Shown here one piece after another: positions 54,001-61,800 of a stretch of DNA of 64,000 nucleotides. The translations under genes were made by a program, and so were the position numbers. Source of the stretch: Setophaga petechia (lineage: Eukaryota; Chordata; Aves; Passeriformes; Parulidae); assembly GCA_024362935.1 (NCBI GenBank), contig JANCRA010000028.1, forward strand, positions 8,738,476 through 8,802,475. Direction: 5' to 3'. The notes beneath the pieces were generated by a model. That model was not told the origin of the DNA. It ran no database searches and was given only the letters and a program-made list of their open reading frames with translations. Position 1 is the first letter of the stretch. Every line of letters begins with the position of its first letter.

Positions 54001-56539
54001 CATTATCAGAGAAACTTGGAAAAGCCACTTCAGGGACACCAGCAATGAAGTGAATAACTCAGACTTGGCCAGAGGCAAAGGAAGCGACTGCAGGCAGGAA
54101 GAACTGATCCATGGCAATTCCTCCAGGTTTCTTGATAAAAACTCTTTGATATTTGCAGACTCTCTAAAGCTTTGCTCTTTTCTTTCTATCTTTCCTATCA
54201 GCTGCCTTAGAGTTTTAATAGACCAAAGTAAATTTTGAATCCTACACACAAATAAACTAGTAAATCAGCAGAATTCCCCCTAGGTTCAGTGCAAGTAGCA
54301 AGACTTTCTGGAATAAGTTATAACTGTAAATTCTGAGCATTTTGATAAACACAAGTCTCCCGGACATTATTTGAATCCTTGTGAACCTGAAATGAATTAG
54401 ACCCAGACCAGCTGACTACATTACTGACTAAAAGCGTCAACACAAGTGTAATTTCTGCTGATCTCTGAAAGTCAGAGCTGATCAGCCAAATACATCTACT
54501 AAAGAATACACTGAAACAGAAGTTTCTGATAATGTTTGGGTCACCAATGCCCTTCCCATTCCACAGAGAACTCATTTTTAGCACAGCAAACAACTAAATC
54601 TGGATTTTTAGGTCTTGGCCGTGATGAAATAAGGACATCCAATATTAATCAGCCTTTGTGAAATTGTAATTAGGAGCACAAACTTTAAATGCTGGCCTTT
54701 ACTAGGCCAGCCCGAGAGCCACAGCACCATCCTGATTGAGAACACTAGCAAAATATTAATCCAGCACTCAGCCCTCTGAGAACACTTCTGCGTGGGCCAA
54801 AAGCTCTGTCATTCTCAAGCTTATTAATCTTCCCTCACAGGAGGCAAAGGACAGCGTAAGCTCCACTCTGATAACTCCGTTATCTCTCTCCCCAGAAAAG
54901 GAAAGGGTGGTCCTTCCCACCAAGTGGCCATTTAAACCACCACGAGGCCCTTCGCCGCAGGGATCCGTGTGACATGTGACGGAGGGAGCAGAGACGAGCA
55001 GCATTTCCCCTTCCTTTTGATCCCTTTCTGTACAGTCTCCAGCCCTGGGTTAAGTGTTTGAGCAGGGGATAAAACAAACACCTTAAAAGCACTTAAATTG
55101 TTACCTGGCTACCTACTCTAGCTCGGTAAATCATCCCGAGCTCCAAGGAAATGTTTCAGCCCACAGTAGGTTGGGGTTTTCGCCACAACTACAGAATTAC
55201 TGCAACTTCCCAAAGCCCAGGGCACATCCAGTTTGCATCCTTGCTTTGGAAGAAGAGTTTAGGTACATCTCTGTTAAACCTACATTATCAGCAACCGCAG
55301 GGAAAACCCTGATTGTTTACAGGCAACACTGCGAATGGAAAAAATTACCAATTACAAACATTTTGGGTTGAGTATCAGAGGCTCACAGAGACTTAGCTGA
55401 ACTGATTACCAACTGCAGCAGCGATTGCTAGCGCTCACAAAAGAAGGCACAGAGTCCGGGGACTCATTTCCATATGAAGCATAAGCAGAGATATCTACTA
55501 AAGACTTCCAGCTGCAGTTCTAGCAAGAGCTTCTTGCGACAAGAACACAGTTCCAGGTGGGACCCGCACTTTATCTGTAAGCCTTTCATGATGCTTTCAA
55601 GAGATAAAACAATCTGTGGGTTTCTTTAACGAAGTATCAAGCATGCCTAGACCACGGCGACTATCTCTCTGAAGAACGCCTTATCTACCACCCCATAGCT
55701 GCCACTTCCCCGCTTAATCCTTTCAGCCAAACCCCACGACTCAGGCAGTGGCTGTTAATTGTTTATAAATTAAATGATTATTCGTATCTGCATATCAAAG
55801 GCGGGGTGGGTGAAGCTGGAGAGATTTTCCATGCGGCTTAGTTTGGGACACGGAGACACTCCGCACTTGAGAGCTGCCCAAGACTGACAGTGCCTAACAA
55901 CTGGCAAGGCACGGCTCTGCCTTGTGACCCGCAGGTGCTGAGTGTACGGTCTCAGACCTGCTCCTGTGGTTGCGACCTGGGACAGCCCAGCCCCGCAGCC
56001 CCCGCTGCCGCTCCGCGATAACCCCAGATCAGATAAGGGGCTGATCTCTGCTTTGAGCCCAAAACACGGCCAAAGTGTGCGGGCCAGGGGTCTGCAGCCC
56101 GCTGCCAGCGCCCAGCCCGCCGGGGATCCCGCACGGCCCCGAGGTGCCCGGGCAGCTCAGTGTAACAACGAGAGAAGCGCTCGGATGGGACTCGGAGTGC
56201 TCGTAGTGAGAAAAAAGAATAATCAGGGAAGTGAGCGGCGAGGGAGCAGCAGCTGCCGGGCGCTGCCGGCGCTTATCAGCACTTGCACACTGCTGTGCCG
56301 GCCAGGGGAAAGTTTGCCCGGAGGCAGCGGCGACGGAGCGAACTACGGGGAACGGGACGGGCGAGGAGAGAGGGGACAGCGGAGCGAGCGCAGCGCACGC
56401 CGGGGCAGGGGGACCCGCCGGGAGCCGGGGCAGGCGGAGCGGCACGGGGAACGGGAGTCTGGGCGGTGTGTACCGGTACTCACAGCTGGGCGATGGTGCC
56501 CTGGGAGATGACGGCGTTGTCGGAGAAGTAGGGGATCAT
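10058..56539 (-). CDS. SSH2: Slingshot protein phosphatase 2, 14 coding exons, 1,364 residues
   Basis: The gene encodes a cofilin phosphatase that removes the inhibitory Ser3 phosphate and so promotes actin filament severing. Fourteen exons join in phase: 56539-56484, 38533-38430, 33785-33721, 29103-28982, 26618-26550, 25790-25725, 24703-24509, 22928-22835, 22708-22580, 20548-20502, 19140-18994, 18402-18202, 14096-13253 and 12013-10058 (4,095 nt with stop). Residues about 20-226 are the slingshot N-terminal domain, about 227-292 the DEK-C-like domain (PTERERTERLIKTKLREIMM), and about 293-432 the dual-specificity phosphatase. The P-loop HCKMGVSRS places the catalytic Cys at 375 and its Arg at 381, and Asp344 in VYDEEATD is the likely general acid. 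The long tail (433-1364) is Ser/Glu-rich and low in order. It contains KRSASLAKL, which resembles a 14-3-3 site, and ends in the conserved KKRTTNPLYNTM. Human SSH2 has about 1,423 residues. The tail sequence identifies SSH2 rather than SSH1 or SSH3. The first exon is an alternative to the usual MALVTVQRS start. Confidence 0.93.
12014..13252 (-). other. SSH2 intron 13
   Basis: This 1.2-kb intron is A/T-rich and bounded by AAAAG|GTTAAA and TTGCAG|GAG. The donor is weak beyond the invariant GT. I see no gene or repeat inside. Confidence 0.75.
13253..14096 (-). CDS. SSH2: SSH2 coding exon 13 (844 nt)
   Basis: The acceptor CCTGCAG precedes 14096. The exon completes a split Ser and encodes KQRHNKLWRSHSDSDLSDHH, the segment just after the phosphatase domain. 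It goes on through LNNINGCTAGCCVDSVPSDN, DFPQSPNQNSLG and TDRIDFFSALEKFVELSQES, all SSH2-specific. It ends at STDEEQQK with the donor GTTAAA. Ser-rich motifs are candidate phosphorylation sites, which is inferred. Confidence 0.92.
14097..18201 (-). other. SSH2 intron 12
   Basis: This 4.1-kb intron separates the catalytic exon from the tail exons. It contains a T-rich tract at 16101-16127. A TTAATTAA (15061-15068) lies near a CACGTG E-box (15091-15096). No exon or RNA gene is recognisable. Confidence 0.75.
16101..16127. repeat. T-rich homopolymer tract
   Basis: Three T-runs are separated by GG and G. On the transcribed strand this is an A-rich tract. It may be the remnant of a retroposed tail, but no element is recognisable beside it. 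Confidence 0.7.
18202..18402 (-). CDS. SSH2: SSH2 coding exon 12 (catalytic P-loop)
   Basis: The acceptor CCACTTTAG precedes 18402 and the donor GCCAG|GTGGGT follows 18202. It encodes KNGSKCLVHCKMGVSRSAST then VIAYAMKEYGWNLDRAYDYV and KERRTVTKPNPSFMRQLEEY QGILLA. HCKMGVSRS is the HCxxGxxRS dual-specificity phosphatase motif with nucleophile Cys375 and phosphate-binding Arg381, all intact. Confidence 0.96.
18403..18993 (-). other. SSH2 intron 11
   Basis: This 591-bp intron holds no recognisable feature beyond its splice sites. Confidence 0.8.
18994..19140 (-). CDS. SSH2: SSH2 coding exon 11 (147 nt)
   Basis: The acceptor CATGCAG precedes 19140 and the donor GCAAA|GTAAGT follows 18994. It encodes VRYILNVTREIDNFFPGLFE then YHNIRVYDEEATDLLAYWND and TYKFISKA. 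It is the middle of the phosphatase fold and includes Asp344, the likely general acid. Confidence 0.95.
19141..20501 (-). other. SSH2 intron 10
   Basis: This 1.36-kb intron has no recognisable exon, RNA gene or interspersed repeat. Confidence 0.75.
20502..20548 (-). CDS. SSH2: SSH2 coding exon 10 (47 nt)
   Basis: A small exon, acceptor CCTGCAG before 20548 and donor AGAGG|GTGAGT after 20502. It encodes GSEWNASNLEDLQNR plus a split Gly. The short phosphatase-domain block is conserved in all slingshots. Confidence 0.94.
20549..22579 (-). other. SSH2 intron 9
   Basis: This 2.0-kb intron shows only scattered chance frames. No gene or repeat is recognised. Confidence 0.75.
22580..22708 (-). CDS. 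SSH2: SSH2 coding exon 9 (43 codons)
   Basis: The acceptor CATGCAG precedes 22708 and the donor TTTTTG|GTGAGT follows 22580. It encodes IRTELEMQMVCNLREFKEFI then DNEMIVILGQMDSPTQIFDH VFL, the end of the DEK-C-like domain and the start of the phosphatase domain. Confidence 0.95.
22835..22928 (-). CDS. SSH2: SSH2 coding exon 8 (94 nt)
   Basis: The acceptor CTGACAG precedes 22928 and the donor AAAGAG|GTGAGT follows 22835. It encodes PTERERTERLIKTKLREIMM QKDLENITSKE, the first half of the DEK-C-like domain that helps dock phospho-cofilin. The intron to exon 9 is only 126 bp. Confidence 0.95.
22929..24508 (-). other. SSH2 intron 7
   Basis: This 1.58-kb A/T-rich intron holds no recognisable gene or repeat. 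Confidence 0.75.
24509..24703 (-). CDS. SSH2: SSH2 coding exon 7 (195 nt)
   Basis: The acceptor TTGCTAG precedes 24703 and the donor GATGT|GTAAGT follows 24509. It encodes SALQSLHKACEVARSNNYYP then GSLFLTWVSYYESHINSDQS and SVNEWNAMQDVQSHRPDSPA LFTD. This is the most conserved part of the slingshot N-terminal domain. Confidence 0.95.
24704..25724 (-). other. SSH2 intron 6
   Basis: This 1.0-kb intron holds no recognisable gene or repeat. Confidence 0.75.
25725..25790 (-). CDS. SSH2: SSH2 coding exon 6 (66 nt)
   Basis: The acceptor TCACCAG precedes 25790 and the donor ATGTG|GTAAGT follows 25725. It encodes GFSVSTDNRVHIFKPVSVQA M with split Gly and Trp codons at its ends. Its phase matches both neighbours. 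Confidence 0.93.
25791..26549 (-). other. SSH2 intron 5
   Basis: This 759-bp intron holds no recognisable feature. Confidence 0.75.
26550..26618 (-). CDS. SSH2: SSH2 coding exon 5 (69 nt)
   Basis: The acceptor CACTGCAG precedes 26618 and the donor GATGG|GTGAGT follows 26550. It encodes STCTMGLVLPLWSDTLIHLD GD with split codons on both sides, matching the slingshot N-terminal domain. Confidence 0.94.
26619..28981 (-). other. SSH2 intron 4
   Basis: This 2.36-kb intron shows no recognisable exon, RNA gene or interspersed repeat. Confidence 0.75.
28982..29103 (-). CDS. SSH2: SSH2 coding exon 4 (122 nt)
   Basis: The acceptor TCTTCAG precedes 29103 and the donor GACAG|GTACTC follows 28982. It encodes AVRLESTYQNRTRYMVVVST then NGRQDTEESIVLGMDFSSND and two bases of a Ser codon. 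It is near identical to mammalian SSH2. Confidence 0.95.
29104..33720 (-). other. SSH2 intron 3
   Basis: This 4.6-kb A/T-rich intron has a short CA run near 33618-33630. No exon or RNA gene is recognisable. Confidence 0.75.
33721..33785 (-). CDS. SSH2: SSH2 coding exon 3 (65 nt)
   Basis: The acceptor GCCCGCAG precedes 33785 and the donor AGACTG|GTAGGT follows 33721. It completes a split Gly and encodes DLQQHLQAMFILLRPEDNIR L, a hallmark slingshot N-terminal block. Confidence 0.94.
33903..33927. repeat. (GTCACT)4 hexanucleotide repeat
   Basis: Four perfect tandem GTCACT units lie inside an SSH2 intron about 120 bases past exon 3 towards the promoter side. It is a simple repeat. Confidence 0.85.
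37117..37130. promoter_or_regulatory. POU octamer next to an E-box
   Basis: ATGCAAAT, a perfect octamer, is followed directly by a CAGCTG E-box core. It sits in a well-balanced, non-repetitive stretch of SSH2 intron 2. It may be part of an intronic enhancer, which is inferred from motifs alone. Confidence 0.3.
38430..38533 (-). CDS. SSH2: SSH2 coding exon 2 (104 nt)
   Basis: The acceptor TTGCAG precedes 38533 and the donor CACGCAG|GTGAGC follows 38430. It encodes ISESFLTVKGAALFLPRGNG SSTPRISHRRNKHA and one base of Gly, the point where alternative first exons join in SSH2. The upstream split codon accepts either CT (Leu, as with the first exon here) or AG (Ser, as in the usual mammalian form). 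Confidence 0.94.
46808..46841. promoter_or_regulatory. Paired TGACAG motifs and TTAATTAA in SSH2 intron 1
   Basis: TGACAGCTGACAG has two MEIS/TGIF-type cores around a CAGCTG. A homeodomain-type AGTTAATTAAC follows about 10 bases later. The flanks are not repetitive. It is a candidate intronic control element from motifs only. Confidence 0.25.
49975..50014. repeat. AAC-rich simple repeat
   Basis: Imperfect AAC/AACA units with interruptions, inside SSH2 intron 1. No adjacent transposon was recognised. Confidence 0.7.
54869..56278. promoter_or_regulatory. Cluster of GATA motifs near the SSH2 alternative promoter
   Basis: Eight exact WGATAR matches on either strand lie at 54869, 54880, 55571, 55602, 55661, 55681, 56031 and 56273. 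A TCF/LEF-like ATCAAAGG is at 55794-55801, within an A/T-rich, non-repetitive stretch. About 2-3 such GATA matches would be expected by chance in 1.4 kb. This could be an enhancer just inside the gene. Confidence 0.3.
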
Positions 56540-56700
56540 CGCTCCCCGCCGCGGCGGCCGCCCTGCCCCGCGGCATCGGCACCGCCGCTCTGCCCCGCGC
56601 CCGCCGCGCCGCCCCCGCCGCGCAGGCGCGGCCCGAGGGCGGGGCCCGGGCTGGCCACACCCCCCTGCCCCGCCCACAGCCGCACGTGGCGGCGCGGGCA
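55950..56700 (-). promoter_or_regulatory. SSH2: CpG island at SSH2 alternative first exon
   Basis: A sharp rise in G+C and CpG content surrounds the first exon. There is no TATA box at a fixed distance, as is usual for CpG-island promoters. Transcription to the left would start between about 56540 and 56700. GC-box-like sequences (GGGCGGGGCC on the minus or plus strand near 56635-56675) support promoter activity. The start site cannot be set from sequence. Confidence 0.6.
56484..56539 (-). CDS. SSH2: SSH2 alternative first coding exon
   Basis: ATG at 56539-56537 in a GCGATGA context with G at -3 opens MIPYFSDNAVISQGTIAQ and two bases of Leu, then the donor CAGCT|GTGAGT. The phase fits exon 2 exactly. 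The usual slingshot start (MALVTVQRS) is not found in this window, so this exon gives a shorter N terminus of 19 rather than about 36 residues before ISESF. It is called from phase, donor and CpG island; the peptide itself matches no domain. Confidence 0.75.
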
Positions 56701-56905
56701 AAGGGAGGGGACACGCGGGACCGCGACACGCGGGACAGGGATGGGTCAGGGACACATAGAGCGGGGACAGGCGGGACTGGGATGGATCAGAGACACATGG
56801 AGCAGGGACAGGCGGGACTGGGACACGCGGGACCGGGATGGATCAGAGACACATGGATCAGGGACAGGCGGGACCGGGACACACGGATCAGGGACAGGTG
56901 GACGG
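56695..56905. repeat. Minisatellite of GGGACAGGCGGGAC-type units
   Basis: Blocks of about 30, 41 and 56 bases built from GGGACAGGCGGGAC, GGGATGGATCAGAGACACAT and GGAGCA/GGATCA repeat in variable order just upstream of the SSH2 CpG-island exon. The repeat opens several meaningless frames on both strands. Confidence 0.8.
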
Positions 56906-58733
56906 TCCGCCCCGCTCACGGGCCGGGGTTCACCTGCCGGTTCCCGAGGGATGGGCACAGCACCGCGCGCGGGTGCGCCCCGCTTTTCCTTTCCCTTCCC
57001 TTTTCCCCCCGCTCCTTTTTTCTCCCTCAGATCTAGTCAGCGAGGCTGCACGCCCTGCAACCGGGTTTGATGCAGCACATCAAACGATGTTTTGCAAAAG
57101 GCAGGCAGCGACAACTCGGGTGCTTAGGAAACGACCTCAATTTCTCTCCTGCAGGAGACGGAGGGAAGAGTTCTTGGCAGTAACTTTCATATGCAGAGAC
57201 GCGACAACTTGCTTTCTGCCAAAGGAGAAGAGAAGCAGCTGCCTTTCAGTGCTGCTTAATCTTTAGCTCCATCGCCCCTCGAGAAAAGGAAGAAAGCAAG
57301 TTATTTAAAACAAAAGTCTTGTCGTTTGGCTGCTGGGAATTACAGTTCGAGGGAAATTTAACACGGTTTTCCAGTGCGGAGAGGCGGGGGCAGCTCGATC
57401 CCACCCTGCCCTGCCCTGCCCATCCCGGACCCGCATTCTCCAGCCCTTACACCCAGCGAGCAGCGCGGGCGAACAACCAAGGAGCCTTGGACTGGAAGCA
57501 AGCTCAGTTTTGTGTTTCCATAGGAATGCATGACATCCCGGCACAGAGGAACGCGATATACCAGTCTTAAGTCATCTGCTATGGGTGGCACATGCCCAGC
57601 AAGGAGGCACAAGTGGGCTGGCAGGGGAAGATGTGAGTTTAAACACAACTACTTGTTAATGACATCTACTCAAGAGCAAAAAATACCAAGGCATCAACTG
57701 CAGAGCTGCCCCTGTGATCTGGGAGCAGAGCTGGAAGCCAAAAGCTTCATCAGCTTTATTTCCAATTATTAACTAAAAGTTTCAGAGAACCAGAGAGAGG
57801 TTGAAAAAAACCAACACAGTGTGATGGCAGCTGCTTCAGGTCTTGATAGGAGACTTGACATGAACAAGAAGAGACTTGTCTGAAAGGTCTTGCCCATATT
57901 CACTTCAGGGATGGGCAGAGAAAAGGGCAAAGCAGTGGAATTTGTGATTCTGTAAGTTTTGCTAGGGTACTCTTTGGCTGCAATAATTTAAGCAGTGTCA
58001 TCCTATATAGCCAGGAGCACAGCTCTGGTAATGGTGCCTCACAGCTGTAAAGAAAATGCAGTGCCAGCTTGCTGCAATGCCAAAAAAAGTCATTTTGTTA
58101 GGCAGAAATGAAGTCAGTTGCAAGAAGCAATGGAAAAATCAGGACTAAGAAATGGAGGGTAACTCAATCCTTCCCGAGGTCAAGAGACTGGCAAGAACCT
58201 CATATTCAGTAGTAACACATACCACACATTCACAGACTGAAAAACAAGCCCAGAACTTCTGTTCTATTCTAATTAATAACTTAAGGGCTTTATTCAAGCA
58301 TTGTAGAAGACTAAATGTACTTAGATACTGTCCAGACACGTCAGATTTCTTACACTTAACTACCATTACAAGGCAAGCCCTTAAAACCTGCTGAAAACAA
58401 GTGCAGTGATTAACTACAAGCAGCTACTCATAACATATGGATAATAGATTTGTAAATGAATTAGTCCTGGATTAACACAATCATGCACTGCATCTCCATA
58501 TGCCAGAGAACTAAGTGATGACAGAAATCATCCATTTGTTTTCTTTTTGAACCTTTAGAGAACAGAAATAGGAAATCCTCAAATAAGTTCGTATCTTGAA
58601 ATCTGCACTAATAAAAGCTATTTGAACTTGGGTTTTTTGTCATAAAGACTGAAACCCCAGCCTGAAAGTGGCACTGCTTTCAGGCACATGTTGGTGAGAT
58701 TAGCATTTCAGTTCCCACTGTCCATTTGTGGAG
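56906..58733. other. Upstream flank of the SSH2 alternative promoter, no gene seen
   Basis: G+C falls off from the CpG island to about 57.6 kb and is A/T-rich after that. No exon with splice sites and a family match was found on either strand. Confidence 0.6.
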
Positions 58734-58835
58734 ACTCAGAGAATCATTAAGGCTGGAAAAGACCTCCAAGATCAAATCAAATCTTTGACCCATCACCATG
58801 TTGTCAACTAGACAACAGCAATAAATGCTGTGTTA
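58734..58835 (-). mobile_element. CR1-type LINE 3' fragment
   Basis: The plus strand reads CAGAGAATCATTAAGGCTGG then AAAAGACCTCCAAGATC, and later CCATCACCATGTTGTCAACT. This is the complement of the 3' end of an avian CR1 retrotransposon, so the element points to the left and is truncated at about 100 bases. No reverse transcriptase remains. It is a good lineage marker for birds. Confidence 0.8.
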
Positions 58836-61800
58836 TTCTCATATTTTGCTTTTAACATCAGACTTAAGGAACAACTCTATTTCTTTGTCAAAGCTGCTCC
58901 TATGTTTAGACACAAGTAAAAGTTTAGACCCAGTAAACTGATCTCTCAGCATGCAGGAGCAAGGAGCAGGCAGAAAGAAAGGCATGCACGAGATGGAGTT
59001 TAGGCAGCGAGTCACAAGACAGCCAAGAAACTGCTCCTGGCTGAAAGCAGGTGCACTCTGCTGGGACAAATACACAAAGAATTTAAAGTGCACAAAATTG
59101 CAGTGATGACAGGCAGCAGCCTAAATCACGGCCGTGCTGCAGCAGAGCATGTGAGCAGAGCCATTAATCACTGCATGACAAGATGTAAATACGCCTGTCT
59201 GGGGTCTCAATGCTGCCCTGCCCAGTGCACCAAATGACACTTTGCTGCAGGGCAAAGGGCACTGCTTGTCTGAGCTCTGCTCAGCGTTTCCCACTCCCCA
59301 GGAAGCCCCAGGACCAGCAGGGCAGGCAGCAAACCCCGCAAGGCACTGTGACACCACAGGCCTGAGGAGCAGCAGGATCCCATTTAACCTTTGAACACCA
59401 CACGAACTAATAAACTGGAGTTATATAATGCACGTGAGGCACACTGTAAAAACACCCATCCCCAAACCTTTGCTGCAATAATGCAGCAGCTAGAACCAGT
59501 TTTGGAAGCACAATGGAAAAAAAAAACCCAAAGAGTGTGAGGGATGTCTGAGCAAGCACTTCAGGAGGGGGGAGCAGAGGGAATACTACCAGAGCTGCCT
59601 CTGGAAAGAAGTTTCAGGGGCTGGAAGGAAAACATGCATGCACAAATCTCTCATATTGACTTGTAGTGTTCAGTCTGGCAGACGAGGCTGACAACATATT
59701 GTTTATTCATACAGCCATCATTGTCCCTAGTGTCTGCATTGCAAAACTCCACAACCACAGCAGCCTGCACAGAACCTTCAGCTGTTTCGCTTTCCTGGTG
59801 CATTTTAGCAGTTTTTGATCTCACACTGGTGTAACACAGTAATCCTGTGTCCTACACAGGACTATCCCTTGCTAAAGGGCTGCTCCTAGTCCAGCCCAGG
59901 CCCTGGTGCACGGGTCAGGCTTGGCAGTGGCATGCCCAGATCTGACACTTGCAGGAGGCATGCTCAGAGCTGGACACCCAGTCGTGTCAGTGCACATAGT
60001 CCACATGCAAACAGGGCATTCATCAAGCTTCTGTTTCCATCCAAGATCAACAGCTTCAGGCTGAATTGCTGCTTCTTGTCAGACCACACAAAGGTGTGGG
60101 TGTCATCGTGTTCCACCCACTCCTATCCCACAGGGGCTTGCTGAGTGTCTGCTCACGTGTTAACATGATTAAATCTGCAGCATGATTGTCTTATTGGGCA
60201 TCTTCAATTTTTAGTCTACACTAAGGGAGACCTGATGACCTCTTTTCATTTTATAGTCCACTACCAGTGAGATTGTCTCTGGTCCCATCAGTTCTCTCTC
60301 TTTGAAGAACCCTAATGAACACAATATACTGTCATAGTCTAACTAGTGGGTGTCAAGGGTTGGGCATTACTGAGCCCATTTGGACTGAAGTCCAGGTACT
60401 CTGCAAAAGCAAGGAATGTTCTGTTCCTACAAACATGGAAAGTACTAAGGCTGTAACACTGGCCATGTTCAAGGTAAAGGGGACAGTGGGAGGCTGTCAC
60501 ATAGCAATTTTGCCCTCAATCATTATTATCAGTATCACAGAAAAGACAATGCAGAACCCAGCCCCATGTTTTCAGGGGATTATGAAAAAAAATCCTCGTG
60601 AAGCTGCTGTGACAAACAAACCTCCCCCTCACCCCCAGCACATCCTCTCCCTGCCGAGCGATGTGCCACGGCCGTGTCTGCTCAGCCACCTTTACTGCAC
60701 ATGTGGAAAGTTTATTCTGTGCTGCTCAACAGCTGTTTCCGGTGATATTTACGAAAAGACACCGAGTTTTGAAAACAACACGTCCGTGCCCACAGCCGAG
60801 CAGGGGAGTCTTGCACGGGCAGCGCCGGGGAGCAGAGGTAGCAAGTTCATTTCCGTGTGCAGAGGTGGGGCCAAGTCCTTTTTTGTTCTCACCGGCAGCT
60901 GCACTCAGTCTTTGTCCACAAAGGCAGCTGTGCCTGCGGCAGCTCCGGTGGGAAAAGGGTCCTAAGGGGTAGCCTTGAAAAATCTGTTGCCACGCTGAGC
61001 TCTTTGAGGGTCAAAGGACCTGATGACCCTGCATTTTTGGTGGGAAGTCATCCTTTTACTGTGAGGATACGTGGCTTTAAGCACTGAGCAGAGTTGACAG
61101 ATGAGTGTGAGTGGATTAAGGGTCCAAATAGATGATTTATTTGGGAAGAGCCCTAAATCAGTGCAGCAAACCTGTAAATAGGTAGAGACTGGCTGAGAGC
61201 AGCACTCGTCTACTGCTGCCTCCACACCTCAGAGGAGAAGCTGATCTGTCAGAGGCCTTCTGGACGGTTCTGGCATGGCAGACAAAACCTTCTGCATTCT
61301 GCAGCCCAATTTATCAGGCAAACATGAACGATTTCAGTAGCAGCCATCATAAACAAGCCAATGCACGCAGGGCAGAAGGAGATGGAGTAGTGCACAGACA
61401 CAAAGCCTTCCCAGTGATAACAGACATACCACCCACCAAGGCAGGGCTCACATACCCCAGCTGGATTACACACAGCCAGGGGAACTTAACCAAGTAATTA
61501 TAAAGGAGCCTATATCTAGTTAAAACAAAACCAAACCAAACAAAAACCAAAAAAGAAAAAAGAAAAAAATAAAAAGGCAGGGGGAGGCAGGAACAGGGAA
61601 AGCACGCAAAACTGTACTTTAATCCTGAAGAACCAGTCAGAACAGGAAGCCACATTCTAAATTTGGTTATTTAAGCTGTCAAAGAGTATTTCTGTTTCCA
61701 GTTCTTGAGCAAAGAAATCAGCCAAGTACAGGGGTAGGGAGATAAGCATCACTGAAAGAACAAACCCCTGCTTTTAAAGCCCTTTGGTCAGCTGCCCATC

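Larger units (their letters stand above)
38534..56483 (-). other. SSH2 intron 1 (about 18 kb)
   Basis: This is the largest intron, from the CpG-island first exon to exon 2. No coding exon or RNA gene is recognisable. It includes an AAC-rich simple repeat near 49975-50014 and several non-repetitive, motif-rich stretches near 46800-46900, 54870-55700 and 55745-55801. A 265-codon open frame at 44912-45709 (plus strand) matches no family known to me and is treated as chance. Confidence 0.75.

Noticed and set aside
56231..57070. 279-codon plus-strand frame suggesting a divergent gene at the SSH2 promoter
   Set aside because: It reads through the CpG island and the minisatellite with Gly/Arg/Thr repeats. 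No homology or splice structure was seen.
60315..60965. 216-codon plus-strand frame in the right flank
   Set aside because: No recognisable domain or retroelement motif. I considered an old LTR or retroviral remnant but saw no paired repeats, primer site or polymerase motif.
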